Source of the DNA: Stomorhina lunata
Taxonomy: Eukaryota; Arthropoda; Insecta; Diptera; Rhiniidae
NCBI GenBank assembly: GCA_933228675.1
Contig: OW121743.1
Span: 60,904,139-60,968,138, forward strand
Direction: 5' to 3'
DNA length: 64,000 nt
In this document: piece by piece, positions 12,490-24,322 of the stretch
How the letters are laid out: each line of letters opens with the position of its first letter
How positions within the stretch are numbered: position 1 is the first letter of the stretch
Position numbers and translations under genes: made by a program
Notes under the pieces: model-generated
Seen by the model: the letters and a program-made list of their open reading frames with translations, nothing else
Told to the model about the DNA's origin: nothing
The model's database searches: none

Positions 12490-12720
12490 CGGTCGAAATC
12501 AGTTCACAATCGACCAAAGCATTCATATAAACAACTTACGGAAACAGCAAAACTACCAAAAAGAAATTGGGGTTCCTGTCTGTCCACCTGTCAGTTAAAA
12601 GCTCGATAGCGTCTAAACGAAAAGATCTAGAGCCATGCTAGCATTTTTGAAAATTTTAATCAAATATGAGTCTTTTTTGACTCCACTGCACGATTAAAAT
12701 GATCATTTATGATATCACTT
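12490..12720 (+). repeat. DINE-1/mini-me-type repeat fragment (subfamily 2)
   Basis: Matching phrases appear in the better-preserved copies at 46,070-47,690: a 'GAAATCAGTTCACAATCGACC' analogue, 'ACTTACGGAAACA', 'CTGTCTGTCCACCTGTC', and 'AAAGCTCGATAGCGTCTAAACG'. It is a decayed fragment. A related piece lies at 13,545-13,625, so this older copy was probably split by later insertions. Confidence 0.6.
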
Positions 12721-12895
12721 ATGAGTCAAAAATTATTTTTTTTGTGTGAAAAAATTTTACCCTTTATACGGCTCTTCAGAAAGAGACTTTCTTAACTATT
12801 ATGATAAGATTATTTTGCTAGATTTGTTAAAGCTCAACAATGTCATATATATTTTAAGAACAGTAAAGTTGCGTTAGTAATTACAGAAATTGATG

Positions 12896-12985
12896 TTGCC
12901 GAGACCGAGGATCGAACTTAGGCTGAATATGATATATTATGATTAGTAGTCGACGTGCTAACCAAATAAGCCAAATCACCCACAA
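12896..12985 (-). repeat. tRNA-derived SINE-like sequence
   Basis: On the minus strand, TGGCTTATTTGGTTAGCA resembles a tRNA A box plus D loop. About 45 nt downstream AAGTTCGATCCTCGGTC resembles a B box and T arm. The spacing holds a long AT insertion, and the acceptor stem pairs poorly, so this is not a functional tRNA. A tRNA-related SINE head or tRNA pseudogene is the likely identity. Confidence 0.55.
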
Positions 12986-13544
12986 TGAGATATGAGTATT
13001 TTTGTGGTGTTTTTTATATTATGACTACGCACATTTTGCAAAATTTTTGTGCTATTTTTAACTAGTCGCTTGCCAAGCGTTTCTGAGTCTTTTTGTAAAC
13101 TTTTTTGATCACAAAAAGCTGACTAATCAGTTTTTTGATCATCTAAACGAATCCCAAAAGACGTATTTTGCTGATATTATTATCAACAATCTCCTAATTG
13201 CTAGCTGGAAGCAGATCTGTCCAAAAACGCATACATTATTATTTGCATTTGTGGCAAACAGCTTTGAAAGCAATTACGGCCAGCGTTGCTAGATTTGCAG
13301 TTTTTTCATAAATTCGAGCATTTTTCATATAATCGAGCAAAAAAATCAAATCTGTCAGCACTGATTTTAAAAATACAACCGCTGACTTTGCAAAGGCAAT
13401 TTTACGTAAGTGTGAGCGGGACAAACATAGTTGAGTCTCGCTCATACATAGTGTGTCAGCGTGAAAGCTCAAAAACTCTTTTGTAAAAGTTCGCACATTG
13501 TGATGTAGAGCTGGATGGCTCCGATCTAAAGCAATAAAATTTAT

Positions 13545-13625
13545 CAACAGTATTTCTAATGTTTGGTATTGAAATTGGGCAAAATCTGTTTACATTTGAT
13601 TATAGCCCCATATAACCACGCTCTA
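13545..13625 (+). repeat. DINE-1/mini-me-type repeat fragment
   Basis: TTTGGTATTGAAATTGGGC and the following 'CATTTGATTATAGCCCCATATAACC' block correspond to the segment near 46,370-46,425. A separate piece just downstream (13,630-13,690, TTCTTCTGTTATCCTTGACTCCC) recurs inverted at about 53,155-53,215 and so belongs to another dispersed repeat. Confidence 0.6.
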
Positions 13626-13834
13626 GCAATCACTTTCTTCTTCTGTTATCCTTGACTCCCAGTAGAGCATAGGGCCTCAATCTCTTTAGTACTTTAAAAC
13701 TGATAAATTAAATACATTTTTAAAAGATATTACAACTTAGTTTAGTGCAAAGAAGCTTTTTGCAACTATTGGTCAATATATTAAATCCGAAAGTGCTGAT
13801 CCCAGGATTTTCACATAACTGGTACCACTTTCTA

Positions 13835-14985
13835 CTCCTTTTTAACTTCCATAGGGCCATAGCAATATACATTCGTGATGAAGTTGCGTACAAGTGCCAG
13901 CAATCATTAGGTACGAGTAATGCCAAAGCTGCCTCTGGTTTAAGTTCAGAATCAGGACACATCTTTTGCACTTAGGGTTTCCATACAGAAGCCCATCGCG
14001 GAATGGGACACAACTTTGCCTGGCTTCGATGCTTTTTCCGATTCCATTTCGAAGATCCTCGAGCATTATCAGAACCATAAAATCATTATTGCTGGTAATT
14101 TTAATGTTCACAACTCGTTTGTTTCCAATACGGCAATATTAATGCCTCAGCGGAAATGGTCACAAATGTTATCTTACTGGGAATGAATACATACAAGCCA
14201 TCCAAAGGCATTTCGGTTAAAACCAAAATGATTGTGTGGTTAATTCTACGTGCAAACAGGCAGCAAACAGATCCAGAGAGAAAACATTCGGAAACTGGCG
14301 TAATGACCAAAATCCAGTTACTAATTTGCTACTCAAGCAGGTGAGCGTGAGAAAGCTCTATGCGAGCAGCGTCTACGCACTTAAGTTCTACCGGCTCTTT
14401 CGCAGATGGCAGTAACATATTCACATTCATTCAATCATAGACCGAGTCTTTTACATATTGAGGCTATGAGACAAATCATGAATGAATCACTAAATCGTGA
14501 TCTCGAAAGCATATCTAAATGGGGTAGTGTAAATAGAGTCGACTTTAACTCAGTGTTGTATACTCATGCATAAACGCCGTGTAAATTTTTCAAAATCGGA
14601 CGCTCTGGACATGAGAATACATGTTCGTTGGACTAAGCGGTTTTTTTTTAAACAGTGTAAGAAAAACTTCACTCCAATTGATCTTCTTAATATCTACTCC
14701 ACCTATATTCGACCTAAAATATAATACAACTCTCATGTATGGGCCAGTGCTTTAAAGTCTATTTGTGAGCTTCTCGACCGCTTGTATGAGAGGACAGTAG
14801 GGTATCCAACTCTATTGTTTCACAGGAGCACAGTCGCAATGTAGGTTGTGTCTCACTGATCTTTATATACTACTTTGGACTGTGCTCTAATGAAATCAAG
14901 CGTCTCGTTTCTGAAACACGAACATTCACACGTCAAGCTATTGGATCACATCTGTATGTTGTCGACATGCCAGTAGACCAACTTT
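13835..14985 (+). pseudogene. Degenerate jockey-type non-LTR retrotransposon ORF2 fragment
   Basis: Broken reading frames show, in order, an endonuclease segment (RAIAIYIRDEVAYK, then YRSPSRNGTQL, then KILEHYQNHKIIIAGNFNVH near 14,045-14,110) and, after a deletion, the end of a reverse transcriptase (DLESISKWGSVNRVDFN near 14,495-14,545; FTPIDLLNIYSTYIRPK near 14,670-14,720; ELLDRLYERTV near 14,770). The GDFN-type endonuclease motif reads GNFN, losing a catalytic Asp. The RT fingers and palm, including the YADD/FADD box, are missing between about 14,340 and 14,450. Several frameshifts and stops make it dead. Order and motifs match jockey-clade ORF2. These motif assignments come from my knowledge of the family. 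Confidence 0.75.
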
Positions 14986-15449
14986 AGACAATATTTGTTA
15001 AACCGATATTGCGATAGCGCGAAATTTATATGGGAAAAGTTTCAACAGCGATTATTTCTAGTAGTTAGTTCTTATCGAATATTATGCCAAATCTTAATTC
15101 CGATATGCTCCTATGGGTATTTCCCGAAATAAAGATTCGATTTTGAATAAAAGACTTGGAAGAAAAATTTGTATTTAAGTCTATAAAACGATAATAAGTT
15201 CCATAAGTTAAAATTTTGGCATACTCTGTCCAACAAATCGTTCGGTATCTCATGAATAGTTATTCAATATAAACTTCCCGGGCTACGGTTGATAGCCCTA
15301 CAAAAAAATAGTTTAAAGGCATCAATCAAGTTCAGCTCTTCCATTTTGGACACTCCGGGCTTTGTCGTTTGGATTGGATTTTATTAATATGTTGCTAACG
15401 TGGATTCAGTTTGCTACAAAAGTTAAATAGGGTGGGCGGCACAGTTGAA
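14986..15449. other. Unassigned sequence, no gene seen
   Basis: No coding or repeat identity recognised. The stretch sits between two dead retrotransposon fragments of opposite strand and may be further decayed transposon sequence. Confidence 0.4.
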
Positions 15450-15589
15450 AATTTGGAGTGAGTCATGAGGATCTTGATCGCATGTATACAAATGTGCTAC
15501 AACGACTTTTCTTCTGCTATTGGTGGCCTCCTAATACAACGTTCATGCGGTTACCTAAAATCGAGATGTTGGTGGCGTCCCTATAAATG

Positions 15590-16090
15590 TTGCTTAACGC
15601 AGCTGAGTACGAGGCTTGATATGAAGGATCATGTACACAACTTTGTATAATATCCTCATACTTACCAAGATCTTTCTCACATGTCTCGGAGAAGTCTCCA
15701 ACTGTGTAATGATAAAGTTTCTATGACAACTTTCCAAAAGGAACTCCTGACTTAGCATGATGTTGTATTCCTTCATTGGAAATACCTTTTCCCCATGATA
15801 ATGATGTAATAAGATAACTTGAGGGCAGCTTGTGATTGTTCTGAATGAATATGTGATTGAATATGTCTCAAATGAGTATTAATTAAATACGCTAACCACA
15901 TTGGACCGGCATAATTTGGCACTGACGGCCCAATTGTTTTATTGGAAGGCAGCAAGGTTTCTTAATTAATTACCCAAGCACTGCTAGTGATTTAGAGATC
16001 TTGTTCTATACCTGCTCAATTTTCAAAGCATGTGCTGACGAAGTAATGAGTCTATCCTAGGATTTTCCAGCAGTTCAAGGTCAAATCGAT
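15590..16090 (-). pseudogene. Degenerate non-LTR retrotransposon C-terminal fragment
   Basis: On the minus strand two overlapping frames read SVPNYAGPMWLAYLINTHL near 15,860-15,925 and then NIMLSQEFLLESCHRNF with PRHVRKIL at 15,680-15,765. This is the order seen after the RT domain of jockey/LOA-type ORF2 proteins: the 'tYAaPvWsp..sdthlrklQ' block, then the 'mLskqFllgC...pprrirksL' block. Frame changes and stops separate the pieces, and the RT catalytic core is absent. It is opposite in strand to the fragment at 13,835-14,985, so it is a separate insertion. The assignment rests on short motifs. Confidence 0.55.
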
Positions 16091-16741
16091 CCCGATGCCA
16101 AGCTGTAGTTTTACTTGTTCTATCCAAATAGTGAAGCACCTACCCTAGCCTAGAAGGTGGTTGAAATATCCATTTAACCAAAATTTAGGCACTTAATATA
16201 ATTTCCCTACTTAAAAAAAATGGATATTCATTCAACTTTTCCAGCGCCCAGCAAAGTTGTAGCTCCTGTGGTTTCAGTTATTGCACCAGCTTGCGGAATC
16301 GGTAATACACGTGCGGATATGGCTGCTATATGTTTCGCTGTCTGCGCTCTCCGTATGTGTCTTAGATGTTTGGCTAAGCTTCCAAAATAAAGGTTGCTCA
16401 AAAACCACCCAAAACTCGTATTTACCAAATTCTGGCAATAATGACAGACTGAGACATTATCGCTCTGCCTTAACGGCTGAGTCTTGAGCTGGAACATAGG
16501 CAGTGTGTGCTTAATATCTTCCTTTAAAAACTGTTATACCTGGTCATTTCGAGGGCTTAACTGTGTAAAAACGAGAAAAATCGGTAACATTCCATCTTCA
16601 AAATTAAAAATGATACAACAAAGTTTCAGTAAAGTTTAAAAAGCTTGTTTTGGTAAATAAGTCGCATTGAGGGTAAAAACTATTTTTTCGGTACCTTTTG
16701 TCGACGTATTTTTTATATACATTACAATTTATATCATAGTA
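16091..16741. other. Unassigned sequence, no confident gene
   Basis: An 89-codon open frame exists on the minus strand (16,228-16,497) but has no domain I recognise. It could be more of the adjacent dead retrotransposon. Confidence 0.4.
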
Positions 16742-18295
16742 CCTGGTTGACCGAGCCTTGCTCGGGGCTTTATGATAAGCATTTTGAGGCAAATTTTAAA
16801 GTTTTTATATATTTTATTTTATACAGTTACAGTTTAACTCATTTTAAATAATTTTGAAAATTGGTCATACCAACAGAAACCTCCGTCGACTCATGCGCAA
16901 CAACTTTGCTAAAGATTATAGTCTGATCAAATGCACAGTTTACGATTTAATTCATTTTGAGTAGTTTTCAGTGGCGCCGCCTGAAGTCGTTCATACCACT
17001 AAGAAACCTTCATCTGCTTATGCGTAACAACTTTGCTTATGATCATAACATGATCAAATGCACAGTTTATGATTTAATGCACTTATAGTCTGATCAAATG
17101 CACAGTTTGCGATTTAATTCATTTTGAGTAATTTTCAGTGGCGCCACCTGTCGGTCTTTGGTCATTCCAATTAATAAACCTTCATCGCGTTATCCGCAAT
17201 AACTTTGCTAAAAATTATGGCATGATTAAATGTACAGTTTACGATTAAATTGACTTTAAGTAAATTTCAGTGGCGCCACCTGTCGAAATTTCTTCATACC
17301 AACTAAGAAACCTTCGTCGGCTCATGTGCAACAACATTGCTAAAGATTATAGCATGATTATATGTACAGCTTACGATTAAATTGACTTTAAGTAATTTTC
17401 AGTAGCGCCACCTGTCGGAAATTATTCACAACAATTAAAAAGCATTCGCCGGCTCATGCGCTACAACTTTGCAAAAGATCATAGTATGATCAAATGTACA
17501 GTTTACGATTTAATTAATTTTTAGTAATTTTCAGTGGCGCCACCTGTCGGAACTTAAAAACCTCCGCCGGCTTATCCGCAACATCTTCGCTAAAGAGCAT
17601 AACATGATCAAATTCACAGTTTACTATTCTATAAAGAACATACATACAGACAAACATTAATTTGTTTTAAAGTTATAACATTACTAATTTTTTCCCCTTT
17701 TTATCCCCTAATTTCAAAAAGTTCCATATGCATAATTGGTACTTCTTTGGTACCAGTTGAATTTGGTACATTTTATTAGAAAGCAGTTAACATAATTTTC
17801 CTATTCATATTACTTTTGTAGATGTTAAGTTTTCAGTTTATCCCTTTTTTACACATTTTGGCCACAAAATCAAAAAAGTACCAAATACGTATTCAATATT
17901 TCTTTCACATCTATTGATTGCAGTACAAAGTTTCTTTCTATATTCCTTAGTTTAAAATATAAGAGTGGGTTAAAAAGGTACCAAAAAAACTATTTTCACC
18001 CTTTTTTACCCCTTATCGGACATAGTTTCAAAAAAGTACCAAATACCTGTCCGCTTATTTTCATAGCTGTTTAAAATGTAATTTTAATTTTGTTTCTATA
18101 CCTATTACTTTAGGAGATATAATGTTCTCAATTTTTTCCTCTTTTTACCCGTTTTTACCCTCTTAGAGGCAAAGGTTCTAAAAGTCCCTTCTTCTTCGAC
18201 CTATACATCAAAAAAGGTACCCACTGTCCAAATTTTATCAAAATCGTTAGAGCCGTTTTCGAGATAGCCATTCTATATATATATATATACATACA
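16742..18295 (+). mobile_element. Repeat element with 132-bp internal tandem units, copy 1
   Basis: The element starts at GGTTGACCGAGCCTTGCTC and holds about six units with GTGGCGCCACCTG at 16,973, 17,140, 17,272, 17,404 and 17,535, a period near 132 bp. A unique tail with repeated GGTACC and TTTTTACCC stretches follows, ending in (TA)n at about 18,275-18,290. The reverse complement of 37,493-38,968 matches this element from end to end, which defines it as a dispersed family. No transposase is present. It is probably non-autonomous. Confidence 0.75.
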
Positions 18296-18373
18296 ATTAT
18301 TGCTCGTTTAAGAATATAAGATAAGAAAGATAAGGTTCAAAAACATTAAACTTGTTTCGTACTTATTTAGCTC

Positions 18374-19423
18374 ATGCATTAAACACATTGACAACAGCAG
18401 GCTACACGAACATCGCCTACAAAAGTCGTTGGCTGCAATCGTCGCCTCGTAGTCAGCTACTTAATTATTTTGGGGACGGCAGCTACATTTAAGATGGCAG
18501 CTACATTTCGAAACACCTGTTTATGAGTGGTGCCAATATCGCGTTTATAAGATGGACAAAATAACAATTTAAATTTTGATAAAAACGACATAAATTCATT
18601 TTATTAATTAACCACCGAAATCAACGGTTTTCCTGCACCTGATGGTGTGTCTATAGCAAAAAAAATTTATAGAAAGATTTTGGTGTGGTCTCTAATAGTT
18701 TAAGAGTTATGGGCTTTTTAAATTTCAAGAATAATACGGTATAACTTTAGAAGTTTATATCCGGTATCAAACAAATGCTACTGAAAATATCTTTTATATT
18801 CTTATATATTATATATAATATTCTTTATAATGGATAAGGAGCTAATATACTATAAACTTATTTCTGCAACCGACTTTTTTTTATAAAAATTCGTATATCT
18901 TAAAACAATATAGATATAAGTATGCTCTTTTATATAATGAATTTTATAAAGGACATACTGGGCTTTTATATAACATTAACTACTTAGCTCTAGCACACGT
19001 AGCGTGTGAGTTAGACAGTTTAAAAAATAACTTTTTAAAATTTTACTTCTAGTTAGTTAGAGTTATATAAATATACATTTTTACATAATATTTTATTAGA
19101 TATTATTATATACATTAAATATATAAATATTTTATAAGTATGTAAATTGTTTACATAAATTCTCCCCATTGTATTTGTGGTAAATAAATTCAAGTGGTTT
19201 AAATCGCTCATTCATTTCAATATTATATGGTGTTGACAGCACTAAATCTTTTATGGTCGCCAACAAAAATAGAAAATAGTTTAATTTTGGCTACAGCTAC
19301 AACGGTGGTCGGTAGTCGTGTAGCCGTGTCGACTCTAAAAAATGTATTTCTATTTGAATGCATGTATTCTAATTTTGACAGGTTGTAGCCCGTAGCCTGC
19401 TGTTGTCTATGTGTTTAATGCAT
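18374..19423. mobile_element. Non-autonomous terminal-inverted-repeat element with TTAA at its ends
   Basis: The 32-bp ends 18,374-18,405 and 19,392-19,423 are inverted copies with one mismatch. Each contains TTAA followed inward by ACACAT(T/A)GACAACAGCAGGC. If TTAA is the target duplication, as for piggyBac-type elements, the element is 18,383-19,415. The ATGCA flanks are also symmetric, so an alternative boundary is possible. The interior (about 1 kb) has no transposase and looks AT-rich, with GTAGCC/GGCTAC motifs near both ends. Confidence 0.75.
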
Positions 19424-20299
19424 CATGGGGTAAAATAGTGTAAAAAAATAAGATTTTGAAAATTTTTTAATAATTTTTTATTCAACTAATTTGAGATTTT
19501 GACTGATTTATGACACAAATTAATAAGCTTGTTTATTTTTGTAATATAAATAGTTCACAAGCCATACACTGAGTATTGCACTAGATTTCTACTTTTTTTT
19601 AAATATTGACTATTAAACGGCCTTATACTCAAAATAACCAAACAATTTCAAATTTAAACAAAACTAAAATAAACCAAAATATTCGAAAAATTACCCGCAC
19701 AAAAATAATGAAATAATAACAAATTTAAAAATATCCAAAAATACAATTTAGTAAAAATTTAAAAAATATAAAGCAACTGTACTACTCTTTAGTTACAAAT
19801 TATAATTTTCTTTAAATAAAATCGTAAGTTTTTTATTTATTTTTAATTTTTTTGCCAATAAAATTTACTTAACTAAACTAACAAAATCCTAATAACAATC
19901 TAATGTGCAAAATGTTTAACAAAAAAACGTTATTTACTAATAAAACAATAATAATCTAAAGGTGTTGGTGGCTGCTAACGAAAATATTTAAATAAAACTT
20001 CAACTGATTCATCTTATTTAATCATAAACAATTAACAAAATTTATTAACATTTCTTAACAATAAATAATAAAATAAATAAATATTTATTTTCAAAAGTGC
20101 ATCTGAATAAATTTGAACACAAATTTAGACATAAAAAGTCATAAAGACAGCAAATATTCAATGTCAAAAAGAAAAAAGTGTTGCCATTTTGCCAAAAATC
20201 GAAAATTTTAGCTTTAACTTTTTGGTTTAGTGTGGCAAAGAAAAAAACATTTTGTAAAGAAAAATAATTTAGAACGAAAAATTGTTGTAACGACAAACT
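19424..20299. other. AT-rich sequence, no gene seen
   Basis: No supported gene. The sequence grades into degenerate satellite units from about 20,300. Confidence 0.5.
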
Positions 20300-22117
20300 T
20301 TTTATAGAAAAATAGTTAAAAAAAAATTCTAATGAAATTTTCTATAAAAAAAAATTTTACTGAAAAATTTTCTATCAAAAAAAGTTTTAATAAAAATTTT
20401 CTATAGAAAAGATTTTTAATGAAAAATTTTCTATAGAAAAAATGTATAAAGAAAAATTTTCTATAGAAAAAATTTGTAATGAAAAATTTTTTCTATTAAA
20501 ATTTTTTTAAGAAAACTTTTCTATCGAAAAATTTTCTATAGAAAAATTTGTTTAAACGAAAAATTTTCTATAGAAAAATTTTGCTTAAAGGAAAAATTTT
20601 CTATAGAAAAATTTTGTTCAAACGAAAAATTTTGTTTAAACGAAAAATTTTGTTTAAACGAAAAATTTTCTATAGAAAAATTTTGTTTAAACGAAAAATT
20701 TTCTATAGAAAAATTTTGCTTAAAGGAAAAATTTTCTATAGAAAAATTTTGTTCAAACGAAAAATTTTGTTTAAACGAAAAATTTTGTTTAAACGAAAAA
20801 TTTTCTATAGAAAAATTTTGTTTAAACGAAAAATTTTCTATAGAAACAGTTTGTTTAAACGAAAAATTTTCTATAGAAACATTTTGTTTAAACGAAAAAT
20901 TTTCTATAGAAAAATTTTGCTTAAACGAAAAATTTTGTTCAAACGAAAAATTTTGTTTAAACGAAAAATTTTCTATAGAAAAATTTTGTTTAAACGAAAA
21001 ATTTTCTATAGAAAAATTTTGTTGAAACGAAAAATTTTCTATAGAAAAATTTTGTTTAAACGAAAAATTTTCTATAGAAAAATTTTGTTGAAACGAAAAA
21101 TTTTCTATAGAAAAATTTTGTTTAAACGAAAAATTTTCTATAGAAAAATTTGTTTAAACGAAAAATTTTCTATAGAAAAATTTTGTTTAAACGAAAAATT
21201 TTCTATAGAAAAATTTTCTATAGAAAAATTTTGTTTAAACGAAAAATTTTCTATAGAAAAATTTTGTTTAAACGAAAAATTTTCTATAGAAAAATTTTGT
21301 TTAAACGAAAAATTTTCTATAGAAAAATTTTGTTTAAACGAAAAATTTTCAATAGAAAAATTTTGTTTAAACGAAAAATTTTCTATAGAAAAATTTTGTT
21401 TAAACGAAAAATTTGCTAACGAAAAATTTTGTTTAAACGAAAAATTTTCTATAGAAAAATTTTGTTTAAACGAAAAATTTTGTTTAAGCGAAAAATTTTC
21501 TATAAAAAAATTTTGTTTAAACGAAAAATTTTCTATAGAAAAATTTTGTTTTAACGAAAAATTTTCTATAGAAAAATTTTGTTTAAACGAAAAATTTTCT
21601 ATAGAAAAATTTTATTTAAACGAAAAATTTTCTATAGAAAAATTTAAATACAATTTTTCTATAGAAAATTTTTCGAAATTTAAACGAAAGATTTTCTATA
21701 AAAAAATTTTGTTTAAATGAAAAATTTTCTATAGAAAAATTTTGTTTAACGAAAAATTTTTTATAGAAAAATTTTGTTTAAACGAAAAATTTTGTTTAAA
21801 CGAAAAATTTTCTATAGAAAAATTTTGTTTAAACGAAAAATTTTCTATAGACAAATTTTGTTTAAACGAAAAATTTTCTATAGAAAAATTTTGTTTAAAC
21901 GAAAAATTTTCTATAGGGAAATTTTGTTTAAACGAAAAATTTTCTATAAAAAATCTATTTTTAAACGAAAAATTTTCTATAGAAAAATTTTGTTTAAACG
22001 AAAAATTTTCTATAAAAAATCCATTTTTAAACGAAAAATTTTCTATAGAAAAATTTTGTTTAAACGAAAATTTTTCTATAGAAAATTTTTCGTTTAAAGA
22101 AAATTTTTCTATAGAAA
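20300..22117 (+). repeat. 33-bp satellite array, forward block
   Basis: The unit is GTTTAAACGAAAAA followed by TTTTCTATAGAAAAATTTT, 33 bp. It holds two palindromes, GTTTAAAC and TTTTCTATAGAAAA. Edges (20,300-20,530) are diverged. Some units lack one half. Because 33 is divisible by three and the unit has no stop in several frames, it yields open frames of up to 390 codons that encode only KRKIFYRKILF or NEKFSIEKFCL repeats. Confidence 0.95.
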
Positions 22118-22497
22118 ATTGTAGAACTAAATTCATTAATTTGAGACGCAAACTTTTGGTTGTTGTTAAACCTGAATCTTACAAGCTTTTTAAATAAATT
22201 AACTTTTCTTGAAGCCGTATCTGCCTTGTACAATGCACTTAAAATCGTCCATGCATCTTTTGCCGTACTACAGTTTTTTATGTGAATTAACTCACTTGGT
22301 TTGACACTCAACATTAAAGTTGCCAGCGCCTTGGAATCAGCTAATCTCCATTTGCTTTCCAACGCTTCATCTCTTGGACATGCTTCCGTAATTGTGTTCC
22401 AAAGATCTAAAGTTATAAGCAAACTCTTTATATGGATACACCACGTGGAATAATTATCGCCACTTAGCTTTTCAATACTTGCTACACCTGTTGCCAT
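22118..22497 (-). pseudogene. gag: Ty1/copia-type Gag, 5' fragment
   Basis: Read on the minus strand from ATG at 22,497, this encodes about 125 residues of a copia-type Gag N-terminal region. SIEKLSGDNYSTWCIHIKSLL, early in the protein, is followed by ALATLMLSVKPSELIHI, TAKDAWTILSALY and then SRKVNLFKKLVRFRF, a layout known from the gag-polypeptide/UBN2-type domain. The reading frame then runs into 33-bp satellite at about 22,118, so the C-terminal Gag, protease, integrase and RT are absent. Upstream on the same strand lie a primer-binding site and an LTR at the right distances, which supports the identity. The element is broken and cannot move by itself. Confidence 0.9.
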
Positions 22498-22521
22498 TAT
22501 AACACGATTACCAGGGTACTC

Positions 22522-22535
22522 CTGGGCCCATAACC
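22522..22535 (-). promoter_or_regulatory. Primer-binding site for initiator tRNA-Met fragment
   Basis: On the minus strand GGTTATGGGCCCAG lies two nucleotides after the LTR end. It is complementary to the anticodon stem-loop region of insect initiator tRNA-Met, the half-tRNA priming known for Drosophila copia. It fixes the LTR boundary and the strand of the element. Confidence 0.8.
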
Positions 22536-22537
22536 TT

Positions 22538-22770
22538 TGTAAGAATGACTTACTTAGTGAAAGTTCACGTGAGACCCCAATCGTAAATTAAAGTAAAGAC
22601 ACGACTTAGTTAATAATTCAAAAGTATATTTCAGTTAGCTTTATTAAGCGTGGTTTTAAGTAACAATACAAAAAGGAAGTGACTTTATCATAAGTGACAC
22701 TCTGACATTTGAAGAACGTTCAGAGCTGTATGCAATTGGGTTGTAAAGCAGGGTTGCATTTAAGCTTACA
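22538..22770 (-). mobile_element. Copia-like LTR, minus orientation
   Basis: A 233-bp LTR with the ends TGTAAG...CTTACA (minus strand). It contains AATAAAG that could serve as a polyadenylation signal, and is followed by the primer-binding site and gag. Its inverted twin is at 24,323-24,555. This is the 5' LTR of the gag fragment at 22,118-22,497. Confidence 0.85.
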
Positions 22771-24322
22771 AAAATTTTTCTATAGAAAATTTTTCGTTTA
22801 AACAAAATTCTTCTATAGAAAATTTTTCGTTTAAACAAAATTTTTCTATAAAAAATTTTTCGTTAAACAAAATTTTTCTATAGAAAATTTTTCTTTTAAA
22901 TAAAATTTTTCTATAGAAAATTTTTCGTTTAAATAAAATTTTTCTATAGAAAATTTTTCGTTTAAAGAAAATTTTTCTATAGAAAATTTTTCGTTAAAAC
23001 AAAATTTTTCTATAGAAAATTTTTCGTTTAAACAAAATTTTTCTATAGAAAATTTTTCGCTTAAACCAAATTTTTCGTTTAAACAAAATTTTTCTATAGA
23101 AAATTTTTCGTTTAAACAAAATTTTTCGTTAGAAAATTTTTCGTTTAAACAAAATTTTTCTATAGAAAATTTTTCGTTTAAACAAAATTTTTCTATTGAA
23201 AATTTTTCGTTTAAACAAAATTCTTCTATAGAAAATTTTTCGTTTAAACTAAATTTTTCTATAGAAAATTTTTCGTTTAAACAAAATTTTTCTATAGAAA
23301 ATTTTTCGTTTAAACAAAATTTTTCTATAGAAAATTTTTCGTTTAAACAAAATTTTTTATAGAAAATTTTTCGTTTAAACAAAATTTTTCTATAGAAAAT
23401 TTTTTGTTAAAAAAAAAACAAAATGTTTCTATAGAAAATTTTTCGTTTAAACAAAATGTTTCTATATAAAATTTTTCGTTTAAACAAAAGGTTTCTATAG
23501 AAAATTTTTCGTTTAAACAAAATTTTTCTATAGAAAATTTTGTTTAAACGAAAAATTTTCTATAGAAAAATTTTGTTTAAACGAAAGATTTTCTATAGAA
23601 AAATTTTGTTTAAACGAAAAATTTTATATAGAAACATTTTGTTTAAACGAAAAATTTTCTATAGAAACATTTGGTTTTTTTTTTAACAAAAAATTTTCTA
23701 TAGAAAAATTTTGTTTAAACGAAAAATTTTCTATAAAAAATTTTGTTTAAACGAAAAATTTTCTATAGAAAAATTTTGTTTAAACGAAAAATTTTCTATA
23801 GAAAAATTTTGTTTAAACGAAAAATTTTCTATAGAAAAATTTAGTTTAAACAAAAAATTTTCTATAGAAGAATTTTGTTTAAACGAAAAATTTTCAATAG
23901 AAAAATTTTGTTTAAACGAAAAATTTTCTATAGAAAAATTTTGTTTAAACGAAAAATTTTCTAACGAAAAATTTTGTTTAAACGAAAAATTTTCTATAGA
24001 AAAATTTTGTTTAAACGAAAAATTTGGTTTAAGCGAAAAATTTTCTATAGAAAAATTTTGTTTAAACGAAAAATTTTCTATAGAAACATTTTGTTTTAAC
24101 GAAAAATTTTCTATAGAAAAATTTTCTTTAAACGAAAAATTTTCTATAGAAAAATTTTATTTAAACGAAAAATTTTCTATAGAAAAATTTTATTTAAAAG
24201 AAAAATTTTCTATAGAAAAATTTTGTTTAACGAAAAATTTTTTATAGAAAAATTTTGTTTAAACGAAAAATTTTCTATAGAAGAATTTTGTTTAAACGAA
24301 AAATTTTCTATAGAAAAATTTT
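22771..24322. repeat. 33-bp satellite inside the palindrome
   Basis: Units are in CGTTTAAACAAAA orientation to about 23,546 and in the opposite orientation after it. Individual unit variants (for example a CTAACGAAAAA unit and a GGTTTAAGCG unit) occur at mirrored positions, which shows that one arm was copied from the other. Confidence 0.95.

Noticed and set aside
12896..12985. Functional tRNA gene
   Set aside because: The A and B boxes are recognisable, but the acceptor stem does not pair well and the variable region is too long and AT-rich. Kept only as SINE/tRNA-like.
16228..16497. 89-codon minus-strand ORF with CHYC motif
   Set aside because: A single Cys-His cluster is not enough for a zinc knuckle, there is no homologous order of motifs, and the plus strand is equally open. 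Left unassigned.
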